Positions 37,958-50,886 of a stretch of DNA of 64,000 nucleotides are shown one piece after another. The notes under the pieces were generated by a model. The model was not told the origin of the DNA. It saw nothing but the letters and a program-made list of their open reading frames with translations, and did not search any database. Position 1 is the first letter of the stretch. Each line of letters opens with the position of its first letter. The translations under genes and the position numbers were made by a program. The stretch comes from Tomocerus qinae (Eukaryota; Arthropoda; Collembola; Entomobryomorpha; Tomoceridae), in contig CM034546.1 of assembly GCA_020055645.1 (NCBI GenBank), positions 42,904,001 to 42,968,000 on the forward strand. The letters run 5' to 3'.

Positions 37958-39556
37958 ATGCCATCCAGAGATTTATTACTGTTTGCTGCAATGTGTATTG
38001 TTGCCAAAATAATTAATTGCAATGACAATCAACAATTTATTACAGTTTATAAGGAATATTATTGTCAAGGAATAAGTTTCTCTTGGGCAAATTTTACAAA
38101 AACCGAACCTGTTTTAGTGCCTAAAAATACCTGGATGTATAACGAATCACGTTCAATACTTTATTTTGGAAAGTGAGGAAATTTTTTAATTTTCAATAAA
38201 TCTTTTTGCTACACATTTCCGTGTTACCTTAAACCTAAATTTTGAAATTAAAAATCCGAAAAAATTTTTTGGGAACAAAGTAAACATGAATATTAAAGAA
38301 CATTGTTTTTAATTAATAATTATTTACAGGTTTCTATTTTCTTCCCTAAAAGGGTTTTTCGAATAAACATGTCATAAATATGTCATATACAGTCCCATAA
38401 AATCCATATCTTTAAATATTAAGCTTTTAAGCAATAATTTATTTATATAACTACCGTATGCTGTCTAATAAAACGTCCTCAAACAGAAGCCGGATCTTTT
38501 TACCAAATACATCGATTGAAATTTTTGCACCAAAGTAGACCAAATAACGTTTTGAATATAAATGCAAAATGTCAATTTGTAAATTATATTCTTTACCTTT
38601 CAGTTTAATTAAATGCAAATAGATCTACTAAATATTTTATAATTAACTGGTCTTCAAATTCAAGCACGTATCCAGGAATCCCACTAAAATATATTGATAA
38701 ATTCAAGTCCTATTCGCGCGAAGCGCGAAATTTTTTTTGTATTTTTCACCTTTTTTGACAAAAAAATTGCCTTTTTCTGGATCCTTAGGGGGGGCCCGGA
38801 CCCCCCCGGCCCTCCTCTGGATACGTGCTTGTTCAAATTCTTCGGCTTATAATAAACCATAATATTATTAGAGAATTTACGGCATACAATATTGATACAT
38901 AATCTGAATAATATCACAATTCGTAATGACAAAACTGTTGTAAAAATGTACAGTTTTTTAATAACTGGCTTAATTAGTTATATATTTCTTTTAGGTGGTT
39001 AATACATGGGCGTAAAAGCGGCAATTGGTTTGACGAAATTGAGTTAGATGCAAACTATCCCCATTGCATTCATTTATATGGTTATTTCATCGTTTCGATT
39101 GTGAAAACAGATTCTGACTTAGTGAACAATTTTGGATATGAAATGTATTTATATTCTGGATTAAATTATACAGCGGACGGTAAAGAAGAACCCATAAACT
39201 TAAATCATGTAAATACTACTGGGCGAAACATTATTCCTCCAACAAATTTCCACATTTTCGTGTTGTATTCCACCAGCGTGTGGACACTGTATGAAGAAAA
39301 TGGATATGTTGGCAATTATCTGTGCATTAGATATAATTCCACGACGAGTGCTAACAGCAATGGTTTGTACGTGATTACCTATACCGTAAAAGATGTTCGA
39401 ATAAAAGTTGGATCAATACAAGCTGGTTGTGCGAGAGATATCACAACACAAAGACCACCACCAATACTTAATAGTCAATGCATCAGTGCTAATTTGTTTC
39501 TTGATAAAACCGTTGTTATATTATTGATCGCGACCATTTCTTTACTGCGGACTTAA
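37958..39556 (+). CDS. S2: secreted beta/gamma-crystallin-like protein, probably GPI-anchored
   Basis: Two exons, 37958-38172 and 38995-39556 (258 residues), with the intron at the same place and phase as in S1. The signal peptide ends near KIINC. Greek-key-like segments are VYKEYYCQGISFSW; KWLIHGRKSGNW; MYLYSGLNYT; and VWTLYEENGYVGNYLCIRY followed by IKVGSIQAGCARD. The last two blocks are nearly identical to S1, whereas the N-terminal third has diverged, suggesting stronger constraint on the second domain. The C-terminus (TVVILLIATISLL) is a hydrophobic GPI-type tail. Poly(A) signal at 39584-39589. RTK-C begins 2.7 kb downstream, mirroring S1 and RTK-B. The substrate or partner is unknown. 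Confidence 0.75.
38661..38831. mobile_element. hAT-type MITE with 8-bp target duplication TTCAAATT, in S2 intron
   Basis: The ends are CAAGCACGTATCC and GGATACGTGCTTG, perfectly inverted. The 8 bases TTCAAATT precede (38653-38660) and follow (38832-38839) the element. Its inside holds TTCGCGCGAAGCGCGAA and a GC-rich stretch. A second family member is nested in GR2 intron 2. Confidence 0.93.
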
Positions 39557-39715
39557 TTCTTTGATTTCTAACTAGGCATTTTGAATAAATTTTCCATGTA
39601 CTACTGCTTCTTATTTGCCGCAATTCATATCTAAGAAATATTTCCCCCTTTTCTCCTAAACCAGTCCTAACAGTACGAGTAGCCTAACAGTGGCCACTAT
39701 GTAACTAGTAAATAT

Positions 39716-40564
39716 CAGGGTTGTGGGTCGGGTTTTTTATGGGTTGGGGTTTTTTGGGTTTTTTGGCAAAAAACCCACCCGCTTCACTTAAAAAACCCGG
39801 GGTTTATTGGGTTTTTTACAAAGCATACAATAATGTGTACTAAAGCTCCATCTATATAAGCAAAACATACTAACTTTGTCATATTTCTATTTGAAAATGT
39901 AAACAAATGCATAATCAGATGGAAACAAAATATTTAGCTTTTATACTTTATATTTTCAAGTCTAGGATTATATTATAGATACTTGCAGCTTGCAGTAATT
40001 CTGTGAATCACGTGAATATATTTAGACATCACGAATCACGATCGTGATGTGATTATTTGTTTTATGTATATTTTAATCGCTGTGAAGATATTGGTTTAAA
40101 TAATTAACTTCTACTTACGAATTGCCAATGAATGCATAAGTGGAAACATTAATTATACTGCATTTTAATTAATCACTTACATATTTATTACTGTACTGCT
40201 TTAAGCTCCATATTAATGAAGGAATTTCTTAAAGTCAATGTAATCAGTAATATATAATAATACATAGTTTTTCACTAGTTGTTATCAAATATAGGTGCTT
40301 ACGAAAAATACTGCGTGTTAACTGTGCAAAAACATGTTAAAAATTAAATTTTTATGCCTTAATATTTGATTTTATAGACGTAAATTATGGTAGTTTTAAG
40401 ATTACATGGTTGTTGTTATTGTCAGCTGTAGTTTCCCTATATATACTATAGTATAGGCTTGTATTTATGCCTATAATTATATAAAAAACCCTTAAACCCA
40501 AAAAACCCAAAAAACCCTGGGTCGAGGGTTTTTTCCTAAAAAACCCGGGTTTTTCGATACCTTG
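39716..40564. mobile_element. hAT-like non-autonomous element with 8-bp target duplication GTAAATAT
   Basis: The flanks are GTAAATAT at 39708-39715 and again at 40565-40572. The element begins CAGGGTTGTG and ends CGATACCTTG, which are imperfect inverted ends. Subterminal GGGTTTTTTGGGTTTTTT (left) faces AAAAAACCC arrays (right, 40480-40555), giving strong inverted repeats. There is no long open frame, so it needs a transposase from elsewhere. Confidence 0.85.
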
Positions 40565-41339
40565 GTAAATATTAAACGTATAAACAGTTTTTAGTCACAA
40601 CACTTGGTATTGTCTATATTTATAACCGTAGTAGTAGCACCACGTATACCTTACACTTGGTGAAATAGTTTGATTCAATAAACCGTAAATTGTCTGGAAA
40701 GTAAATTGCAGCTGTTATATTTTCTTTCATTTTTGCATAATGTAGTATTTGAACCCCATCAATTCAAATATAATATAAAAACTCTATATCATAAGTGGTA
40801 CCTTTAGGTCAGTTTTGACTTGTTTTCGTAATACATGATGGAAAGTCAAAAAAGTTACAAAAAACAGAAAGTATAAACTTATTGCCATGCAAATGTGCAA
40901 CTAATCGTAACTCATCGACATAGTATGATAACTTAAATAAAGCATTCTATTTTTTAATTCGTGTACGTTAAAAATATTATATAGTTTGAACATTCAGTTG
41001 CTTATAATGTAAATGTAAACTAAAAATCTTAGATATTAATGTGGGTTTAGTTTATCTAATTAATTAAGTTTTCATTTCGCAACATTTCTGATTTTCGGCA
41101 CAATTCATTCCTTGTTAAGGGATTTAATTCCGGATTGTCTTTTAATATTTGAATGATTGCACTTTTATATTTATGGTGTAACTGTATTTCTTGCAAAAAA
41201 TAGCTATTCACATTAGTTATTAAATTAATTTATAAAAGCTTATAAAAGTATTCATTCATAATAAAAATAAAGCATGTCAATTGCATGGAAAAAATAGCAG
41301 AGATAATTAGGCTTTGAGACGTTATACATGGCGTTTTAG

Positions 41340-41660
41340 TGCAGTTTTCCAATGACCTTTTTTTCTCGTATGACTTGACCTTGACCTGACTTAACGAATA
41401 ACCTTTCGAACGAGCTGTCTCATGATTGTCTTAATGGTCGAGAACTAACGTTAAACCAATGTTTAGTTTTTGAATCACGCCCACAGGCAGGGGCTGTGCC
41501 CGATGTTGTATATATTCAAACCTGACCTCATTTTCATCCCTAGATTACGTTTTGAAAGTTTGAACTGATTATGTCAAACTGTTCTTGAGTTATCGTGTTC
41601 ACCGACAGACAGACAGACCGGTCATTCCTATAAAGCAGAGCACAGCTCCGCCACTTACTG
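41340..41660. repeat. Possible dispersed repeat with ACAG run
   Basis: CTTGACCTTGACCTGAC, then a GC-richer segment, then GAGTTATCGTGTTCACCGACAGACAGACAGACCGG. This arrangement looks like a known style of arthropod interspersed repeat, but there is no second copy in the window, so the call is tentative. Confidence 0.3.
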
Positions 41661-42245
41661 ATGTAAACTAAAAGTGTCAATATTTCTAGGTTTTGTTAGG
41701 CTACGCAAAGCCAAATTCACAATAAACTTACATTTAGGCGCCATGAAAACGGTGAAAAAACGAAAGTTTTGTTGAGTTTCGTTGACATTACCAAACAAAT
41801 GTCACCAAATAGGTTAACCTCACTGACAATTCAAAGTCACAATTAAGAATACAAACAAAAATTTTGATAAGAGAAATGCAAACAGAAAATTAATTAATTT
41901 GTCGATTAAACCGTAGCGTGCACAAAATATAGTTTGTAATAAATAATTCCCTAAATGATAACTTTGCAATACATAAGAATATTTTTTTGCATATTCATCA
42001 AATAAAAATGCTTATTGTACATGTAGAGAAAACAAAGTCATAATAATATAGAGTTTACAGAATTTGAAATGCTCTTATCAGCGGAGACCAATATTTACCA
42101 TATTTAATATTGATGTCTCTACTTTAATTAAAGCAGAAATTTATCCCTGAATAGTCGTAATTATCCACGGACGTTGGCAGTATTCATTTAACCGTATTAA
42201 GTGCTTTGATTGTTGTTAATATAAATAAAAATTTAAAGCCCAAAA

Positions 42246-45200
42246 ATGAATAATAAAATTTCTCAAAACATTGCCATTATTTATTTAGTTAATTTAACTT
42301 TTGTTCAATCTGTAATGAACAATATATTTTGGGAAATCCATGATTCCGATCTTGGAACGCAGCATTTGAAAGAAAATAGTGCAAAAAATTTACAAAAACC
42401 ATTGAATGCCAATTTTTTATATCACGAGCAGTGTAATAAATTATTTTACTATTTATATTTTTAAGGTTTTTGTTGTAATGTACTTAGAGAAATTTTGTTT
42501 AGTGCACAGTACTTACATTTATGTTTAATTATATTATTTTATTCTACACAACAATATTATTGCAATGACAAATCAAAGAAAGTATTATGAACGCAACGGG
42601 GGGGGGAACAGTTTTAGTAAATTCTCAGTAAAAGTTATATCGTCTGCTTAATGTTATAATGTAACAAGTCATTTTATCATGACTGCTACAAAGTAACAAA
42701 CCATTTTATCATGGCTGCGACAATAAACAAGCCACATCTCCTGATACAATGGTTTGTCACTGTATCAGGCGATGTGGCTTGTCACATTGTCGCAGCCATG
42801 ATAAAATGGTTTGTTACTTTGTAGCAGTCATGATAAAATGACTTGTTACATTGTAACATTAAGCAGACGATATTCTTATTCAGAATTTTGCTAATAAAAC
42901 ATTTTTATGATTAATCGAAATTATCTATAGATTTTTTGCTTTAAAAATTTAATGTATACCCCACCGAAAATGTGTCACCAGAAACACACTGAGAAGTTCG
43001 GCAGAAAGATTCAACAAGAAAATTGGGCAAAAGGAGGACTCAGCAAACAATACTCAGCAGACAAAGTGCAGCAGCCATTTTCCAACTCGCAAAACAAAAA
43101 AGTTCGCTCTGCTGAATTTTTCACTAGGGCATCCAGTCCCGGGAAATCAGTCCCGGGAATTCCCGGGAGTCTCGAGACTTATTTCCCGAGACTGGCTGTA
43201 TCAGTCTCGGGAAATTCTCGAAAAATCAAACATTTTATGGAGCAATATTTTTTATAAAAATTGGTTAAAAAAATTTTTACGTTTCAAATTATTTGTATGT
43301 GGGCGTGAAAGATATTAGTAGTAACTCTTGTTTCTACTCCCAATATTATTTTAATTTATCATTTCTCAAACATTTATTAAAATATTTAATTACATGGTAA
43401 CACATTTCTCCATATAAGTTTATTTACTAAACGAGAGAGCTGTTCCGTTCCATCAAATTATAGATTTACCTAGCCAGTCAATTTCAAATCTTACAGGCAA
43501 TCTTACTTTTAGCAACCTAAAATGACTCAAAAGGACTGTAAAAATTTAAAATAGACTCTCAAATATCCCATGTCTTTGAAATCGAAATAATAGAGACTAT
43601 CACGTAGGCCATCCCGGACAATGAAATCTTAGTTGAAATCAACAAGTCTAAGATTACAGGAATAGAATTCTTAAAACCAAAAGGAGTGATCACAGTCTTC
43701 TCTATCGCTATTAATTTAAATATTTACTTAACATTTAGTTCCAGAAGAGCATAAACATTACATTATTGGCATTCCAGCCAGTAATCATGGGACTTATCCT
43801 ATCCACACGAAGAAACTAACACAACTAATAAACATCTAACACTCAAACACAAATAGTATAAATTAGTCGCCGTCGGTTGTAGCGTATTTAGGATGCGCCT
43901 AGTCATGGTTCTTAAATGTCAATTAGAATATACAACACGCCATCAGAACCAGCTTGATAAGTGATACTTTTTTTATTTTTGGAATAAATTCAAAGGTATA
44001 AACTGAAATTCATTGCAGTTAGGGCAAGTTATATTATAATATTTTAATATTGGTATAAGTATTTTAATCCAAGTTTTTCTGCTGGCATTAAAAAATTAAA
44101 TATTCATCCTTTTTAAATAAAAATTTGGAAATTTTTAGTGCTATAGGTAGGTATGCTTCAGTCTCGGGAATTTCCCGGGAAATTCCCGGGAAGTCTCATT
44201 TCCCGGGACTGGCCAAAGCTACCCGAGACTGGATGCCCTATTTTTCACCAGAAAAGTTAACAGACATTTTCACGGGAGCACTCCCTGCCGAATTCGGCGG
44301 TATTTAGTTGGTAGCTGTTCAGCAGACATTATCTTCCTCAATAGTTAAACAGCAGTCTGTTGAGGGGAATTAACACCAACAGCATTCTGTTGAACATTTT
44401 CGGTCGGGTATATTATTTTTGCTATGGAATTTAATTCTTTTACGTTAAAATTGAATTTTAATAACATTTTCCTTTTAGTTTATTACTTCATTTTGCATTA
44501 GTACTTTTGATTTAAGAATAATTAATTTGTTTCGGAATTGAAGAGAGAAGGTATTTAATTGCTACCACTGTTTGCTATCTTTATTTATGTTTAATTGAAT
44601 ATTGGTTAACATTTTTTCAAAATTTGTATTCAGTATCACCAATGATGATACCTTTGGAATCGATATTGAAGTTACACATGGACAGAGATGGCAACAGCAG
44701 CACGATAGCGGATACATTATACACCGACGTACAATATACATTTTTATGTTCGGCGCGACAACCTCTTGCAGGATTGAAATGGCAGATAAAGCTTAAAAAT
44801 GAAACAATTGTTTGTATCTACCCTTACTACTCAGAAGATACCCCACTATGTGATATATATCCCGAATACCCAAATTATCATGGAGGTAACTACAAATACT
44901 TCATCTATCTTTCTAGCTATTTTGAAGCTATATATAGAAAACAAAAAGAGCATTGAGGCTAAATATTAGTAGTTCCTTAATGGATATAACATTTATTTTC
45001 AAGATTCTGGATCGCATAATATGATGTTATATTATAATTTGAATAACATGAAATTGATTTTAGAGTTTGTTACGGCTATTGATCAATGGAGAGGGGAAAG
45101 TGAGACATATGACGAGCATTATGCCAAATTTATATTTCATGACCCGAGTGTATCCGGTGTGATCTGCCACGTTCCGATATGGGATTGGTTTTGGATCAGT

Positions 45201-48200
45201 CTTACAGTAAATATTACAGTTACAGGTATAGGATATTGAATATTTAGTTTAATGTGTTTCTTATTTACCTGTCCATCCATGTTATTCCCCGAGGCTCTAT
45301 GATAAATAACAAACATTTATTCAAAAATAAATCTGAACCTTTTATACTGCAAGATTTCCCCATCCTTATACTATTAGGTTATTACATTATGATAAATAAG
45401 GTTAGGTAAATGGCAGGTCGTAAAGTTGGTTGGCCGCCCATCCCTAAGATGAATCCTATTAATCTGGCCAAATTTTATAAATTAACTGTCATAATTTCAT
45501 CCAAAACTTTAATGTTTTTGCTCGGTGATAGGTCAATTTGGCAAAAAATATTATTTCCCAAATTGGCCAGTATTAATAATTTACTAAACCTGATAAACGT
45601 GTCGGATAATTAGCAATAAAATGTTTCGAGTCAAAAAGAATTTGGATTTGGGGGCGAATTTTTCCTTACAAGGTTTTCACTGGATAATGATAACGTTTGT
45701 TTTTATTGACCGGCAAAGCTATAATAAATATAACTTGAACATTACAGTAACACAAACATTTTTTCAGCATCCAAGAGGCCCGAAATACAAAAAGATGTAG
45801 CGAATTACGAATTTGATGAAACTGGAGGAGAAATCAAATGCGAATTCACAGGATATCCATTCTTAACATTCATATTATGGCATAAAGATAACCAGGTCTG
45901 AGTAATCTTTATAAAATTATTTATTTTGAAATTCGACAGCATTATAGGCGACTTAGTTGTCTCACGAAATTGTGGAAAAGGACATATTTGAAATTTCAGT
46001 AAATCAAAAATATTTCCCATATAATGTGTTATAATTTTTATTACTTTTCTAAACGATTATTTATTTTCTATTTTTCATTAAATTTGATTTTTCGGTAACA
46101 CTAACAACCTCTTGTCAACAATTCCTTTGAATTAAGGAGATATTAAGTGATTGGTAAGAAGTCCAAAAATATTCTGTTGTGCTCTGAATTGTAAGTAAGG
46201 AAACACGACATTTGGCAAAAATTTGCTTCACAGGTGGGCTTAGGCTGTAGCTATTTGGCTTTGCTGGCTATGGCAATAATAAATAATTATTATTGAATTT
46301 ATGTACATTGATATCACCACATGGATCGCCATACATTATTATATTTAATTTTGTCTTTTAGGTTGTCCCTCCCGGAGTAGCTATCAGCGATGACAATACC
46401 ACACTGCGGTTTTCTAGTTTCAATGAATCCTTAGCAGGGGATTACAATTGCTTTGTCGATAACTTCAAAGGACATGATACATTTACATTTCGTGTCACTA
46501 AAAAAATAAGTTTCAAAGGTATATTATGATTAGTATGATTACTAATTTTTTTCTTCTAATTTAATCACACTAAACAATATCCATGACTTTGGGTCTCATA
46601 TAATTGTTAACCATATAATATCATCACTGATGATTATGATACATTATTGTCAAGGAGGACTGTAGTCCAAAAATAGATTTTGAAATATTAAACAGTCGCT
46701 AGCTATCATAAATCGTCCCTTAAGGATGCAAAAGACCTCAATCCACTTTTCGTTTGGCAGTGAAAAGAGCTTCCCTTCATTTTTCGTTTGGCAGTGAAAA
46801 TGGCCTCAATCCAGTGTATGTACGTTGGATTAAGGTCTGGCCGCTGGTTTGACGGCAGGCGATTTATGCGAAAATTTTCCAGGCACGGTCGCTTGCTAGG
46901 TTAGAGCTTCGAAAACGGCAGCGCATAATGTGAAGTATAATAATAATTGTCAGTTGCCATACTGCAACTAATAAGATGAACAATGTCATTATGTAATTTT
47001 GTTTTTAGACATTTCGCTTGTACGTAACCTGATTTTAAGCATAATATTCACTGTGGCAGGACTGACTATTTTGACGCTGATTTTTTATTACAGATACCGT
47101 TCTGTAAAGGTGAGAAAAAGCAGTTTTGTTTTTAAAATTCACCATTATATATATTTGTTGAGTTGGTATAATTGTAGTTTCCACGATAAATACTAGTATC
47201 ACTAAGTAACATATTCATTAATGGTAGCATGCATGTAGCAACACAAAGCATCTAGCAGAATATGCCATGAAGTCGATCAATTTACATTGAATGGAGAACA
47301 ATAAATTTGTTTTGGAAATCAGTGACAACGCAAGAAACACGCAATTTAAAAAATTCATCTTTTTTCTATGTTTTGATAGGCACTCCGAGAGCTCTATGCT
47401 CCAACATGTCCTAGTCGCCTAGCTTTTTTTACAATAATTCTCCAAAGTTAACCTCCCCAATTTATTTTAGATTATTTTTTGAAATTGGGGTTATGATACA
47501 TGATACATTGAGGTAGAAAGTTAGGATTTTCGAAACCGCACTAACTGCAGGATAGTTAATCTTAATTTAGATGCTTACTATGTCCTATTAGATTAATTAT
47601 TATGACTGTATTTATCAAGAAATCATTTCTGATAATACAGAAAATCTTGTTTTACTGATTTAACAGAATGCCATAATTAAACTAACGAAACAAGAGGTAG
47701 ATGAGTTTTTCAACGGCACATCGATAAGTGACTGCATAGACGAGGATGAAAAGAACTGCATTTTTTCCATCCCTTACAACGTGGAATATGAAATTGCAAG
47801 AGAAAAAATGAATATTGGTACAGAAAATCAACTGATTTATGGAAAATTATTCCTAAACTATTAATTAATATTATGACATATTTTAGACACAAATCAAATC
47901 TTGGGAAGTGGGCAATTCGGCCAGGTTTTTAAAGGGGTTGTCGAAGGAATAAATGAAGTAGTGGCTTTCAAAACAACAAAGCCAGATTGCAAAGTGGAAA
48001 TCTTCAAGGCTTTGCTTTTGGAATTAAAAACTATGGCTTTCGTTGGAACTCATATAAATATCGTTCGTCTAATAGGAGCTTGCACATCACAAATTCAAGA
48101 CGGTAAATAGACCGAACGATATTTGTTATCCAGATTTATGACTCCTTAAAACTATATTTTTCAATTCGCACTTAGGGATTTTATATATTGCAATGGAATT

Positions 48201-49453
48201 TTGTGAACTGGGGTCATTAGAAGACTTTTTCGTGAAGAACAGAAGTAATTATTGCCAACCAATTAAAGAAAATGCCTCTTACGAAAGTAAAAAATATAAA
48301 AAATATAGTAATAAATATTAAAAAGGTTCCATAATATATTTTTCAGAGTAATCAAATAATATTTTAAACATAATATTTTATTTCAGATATTTACAATTCG
48401 CGAAGGTTTGTTTTTCAGTTTCAAAATTTAGTTATATGGTCCAAACAAATTGCAAATGGGATGGATTTTCTGGCTGAAAAAAAGGTGGGAAGCATAATAA
48501 CTAATTAATTATACATAAAGATCTAAAACTAAAGTCTTATCTGCAAAATGTAGTTTATCAGCTTCATAGCCATAGCTTTATGCATTCCATAATAATAATA
48601 TGGAGCAATCATTGATGGATTAGAAGATAATCAACTCTAACTGCTTAAATTCCAAAAATTGCCCCGACATACTTAGTATTTAACGATAATGCATTTAAAC
48701 CAATCATGGTAGATTATTATGAAAAAGTAAACTATGTTTTCTCATATCTACTACCACATTGCATCATTTACTATATAAATCATAGCCATAGGTAATGGGC
48801 TATACAAACGTAGCACGGTATATAAATTTAATAACCAAGAGGTTTTGGTAAATTATATTACTGATGATTTATATTTTCGAAAATAAAATTCTAGATAATC
48901 CATTCCGATTTGGCTATCAGAAACGTTTTACTAGATTCGAAAAAAACTGCAAAAATCACAGACTTTGGACTTTCTCGTCGATTGTACCAATACACCAATT
49001 ACGTGAAAATTGGAGAGGAGCCTTTGCCTTGGCGTTGGATGGCAGTTGAATCAATCAAATTTAACAATTTCTCGACCAAATCAGACGTTTGGTCATTTGG
49101 AATTACTTTATGGGAGATATTTTCTCTTGGAAGTCTTCCTTATCCCGGGTTAAGTTGGAGTCTGGAATTCGGGAATCAACTCGAGGCAGGTCTTCGCAAT
49201 GCACAACCTGAGCTTGCAACGATTGAAATGTGCGTAATTAATGAATTTTAAAAGTTGATTGGGTCTATAACATCTCTATAAATAGATGTGCATGAATGGT
49301 AACCTCTTTAAATATGGCTGATGTGTTTTTATTTACAGATATGAAATAATGACCAACTGTTGGCAATCCAACCCTGACGAACGACCTTCATTTAAAGAGT
49401 TGCATGGTGGTTTGGTGGAATTGGAGAAATACTACTGCGATTACGAAATCTAA
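42246..49453 (+). CDS. RTK-C: Ig-domain receptor tyrosine kinase, non-RD (HSD)
   Basis: Twelve exons: 42246-42432, 44634-44885, 45064-45225, 45768-45895, 46362-46518, 47009-47109, 47667-47817, 47887-48102, 48176-48286, 48387-48484, 48895-49229, 49339-49453 (670 residues). The exon layout equals RTK-B; intron 1 is swollen to 2.2 kb by nested transposons. It has a signal peptide, a first Ig-like module (YTFLCSARQ...LKWQIKL), an I-set Ig (IKCEFTG...LWHKD...GDYNCFVDNFKGHD), a membrane helix (LILSIIFTVAGLTILTLIFY), juxtamembrane IPYNVEYEIAREKM, and a kinase with GSGQFGQV, VAFK, DFGLSRRLYQYTNY and DVWSFG. The catalytic loop is HSDLAIRN (48901-48924). The kinase-insert cysteine of A/B/D (DCY) is replaced (DIYNSRRF). 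Closest to RTK-B in sequence and 3' flank. A poly(A) signal lies at 49792-49797. Confidence 0.87.
42637..42873. mobile_element. Palindromic MITE in RTK-C intron 1
   Basis: ATATCGTCTGCTTAATGTTA at the left is inverted at the right end (TAACATTAAGCAGACGATAT), and the arms pair almost throughout (CATTTTATCATGACTGCTAC and so on) around a centre near 42755. Another copy, interrupted by a different MITE, lies at 53643-54013 in GR2 intron 2. Confidence 0.9.
42955..44412. mobile_element. Outer transposon in RTK-C intron 1
   Basis: The inverted ends are TATACCCCACCGAAAATGT on the left and ACATTTTCGGTCGGGTATA on the right. The internal part has many CAGCAGA / TCTGTTG words near both ends. It was later split by the hAT element at 43125-44240. 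It has no coding capacity of note; the open frame at 42952-43257 spans the junction and is not a gene. Confidence 0.75.
43125..44240. mobile_element. Inner hAT-type element with 8-bp target duplication TTTTTCAC
   Basis: It begins TAGGGCATCCAGTCCCGGG and ends CCCGAGACTGGATGCCCTA, which are inverted with one or two mismatches. TTTTTCAC stands before it (43117-43124) and after it (44241-44248). Subterminal arrays of CCCGGGAATTCCCGGG and related palindromes occur at both ends. At 1116 bases without a transposase frame it is non-autonomous. Confidence 0.9.
46713..46830. repeat. Half-copy of CCTTAAGGA fold-back element in RTK-C intron 5
   Basis: TCGTCCCTTAAGGA, then repeated CCACTTTTCGTTT and GAAAA units, parallel the left arm of the inner element at 18726-18840. 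The right arm is missing or unrecognisable. Confidence 0.6.
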
Positions 49454-50849
49454 AAACTTTCACTGAACAAAAAGAGACTTAAAATACATTAGAATCAATT
49501 CTTGATTCACCATTTTTGTGTTGTACTTATTGTCTGGAGAAATATTTAGTCATTCATTTAGCTAGGTTAAATATAGCATAATCGTAAAATGGAACATGTG
49601 CAGTGAAAAATTCGGAATTTTATGTGCCCATGAACAGTCACATAACCAGAAATAAGATCGGGTGCGAATTCTCAATGTGCCGTTATTGAAATTCCGAATC
49701 CGATGCATATGTACTTATATTTTAAAACAGCTAATTACATATTTCAATTTTCTAGCACATTATTGTACGTGCTAGGTTTCAACTAGTTCTAAATAAATAA
49801 ATATTCTTTAAATAATTATTTGAGAATACATTTATTATTACGATTTCATTCAATATCACTTCAAACGACAGTTAAGTTATAACGAAATATTGTAATAAAG
49901 CAGGAATTTGTATTAGCAAGATGTTAATTATTTTGAGGGGAAAGATGTGGATATAAAGTTTAGCTGGAAAACTATATTTCTATTTGTAGCACACATAAGA
50001 TTAAACCCTTTTATTAAATGTGTAAATCTGGATATAAATGGTCCAATTTTTTGCTAAGCCTTTAGAATATTAGTTGTCCTAGTCTTGCTTATGCATGCTA
50101 GTAGGACCAAAGAGTATGTACAATGTAGAGCCAAAACCGTAATGACTTTCAATGGTACAAAAATCAATCCCTACTGCCTTCGGTTATGCATTAGTAGGCA
50201 TCGTAAAACTTTCGCGCCGTTTTACGGCGGAAGTACTCGGATGTATTAGTAGGTATCAGTAAATTCTACCGTTTCACGACGGAGCTATTCATTAATGTTA
50301 TAAAAAAATATTCTACACTTTTGCTCTGTTCATATTCCTTGTATATTAGTAGAATCTCTCTGAGTAGGACTAATATTCAAACCTCCTTTAAATCGTTTCG
50401 CCGTTCAAACGTGATCCATTGCTTTTCTTATGAATAGCGAAAAACTAAGATTGAATCCGGAATGGATAAATAGAAAATATATGGCACACACATGACTTTC
50501 CTATGAGCGAGCTTAAAATAGAAATAGAAAGTGTGACTTTGTGATGCGAAACAAATGGATATAATATAATATTGTCAGAATGGAATGTAGAATGATGTGT
50601 AAGCTTGGTACTTTGCTACATGCCACTCAGATTGGTGTCATGAAAATGAAGACACTATGATTTATAGACTGAAATGTACACTTTATTTTACTTTTAATTA
50701 AATCGACTGTAAATTTAAAATCCGTAGTAACTTCACTGTTTTTGTCGAAATAGTAAATTTTGATTAAACAAAAAGAAAGCCACTGGGACGGAAATGCAGT
50801 GTCCAAGCTGAAGGACAAAAAGAAAGTCCCGACAAGATGGTCTCATGGG

Positions 50850-50886
50850 CATAGCATAAGAAAATTCTAGATTTTCTTATGCTATG
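50850..50886. repeat. 15-bp perfect hairpin
   Basis: CATAGCATAAGAAAA and its exact inverse TTTTCTTATGCTATG are separated by TTCTAGA. There is no U-run or other RNA signal next to it, so it is probably mobile-element debris. Confidence 0.7.

Larger units (their letters stand above)
39557..42245. other. Intergenic between S2 and RTK-C
   Basis: It contains the S2 poly(A) signal, an 849-bp hAT-like element (39716-40564) and a region at about 41340-41660 with ACCGACAGACAGACAGACCG, a word common in dispersed arthropod repeats. No protein-coding gene is recognised. Confidence 0.55.

Noticed and set aside
42952..43257. Open frame in RTK-C intron 1
   Set aside because: It spans the junction of two transposons and is explained by them.
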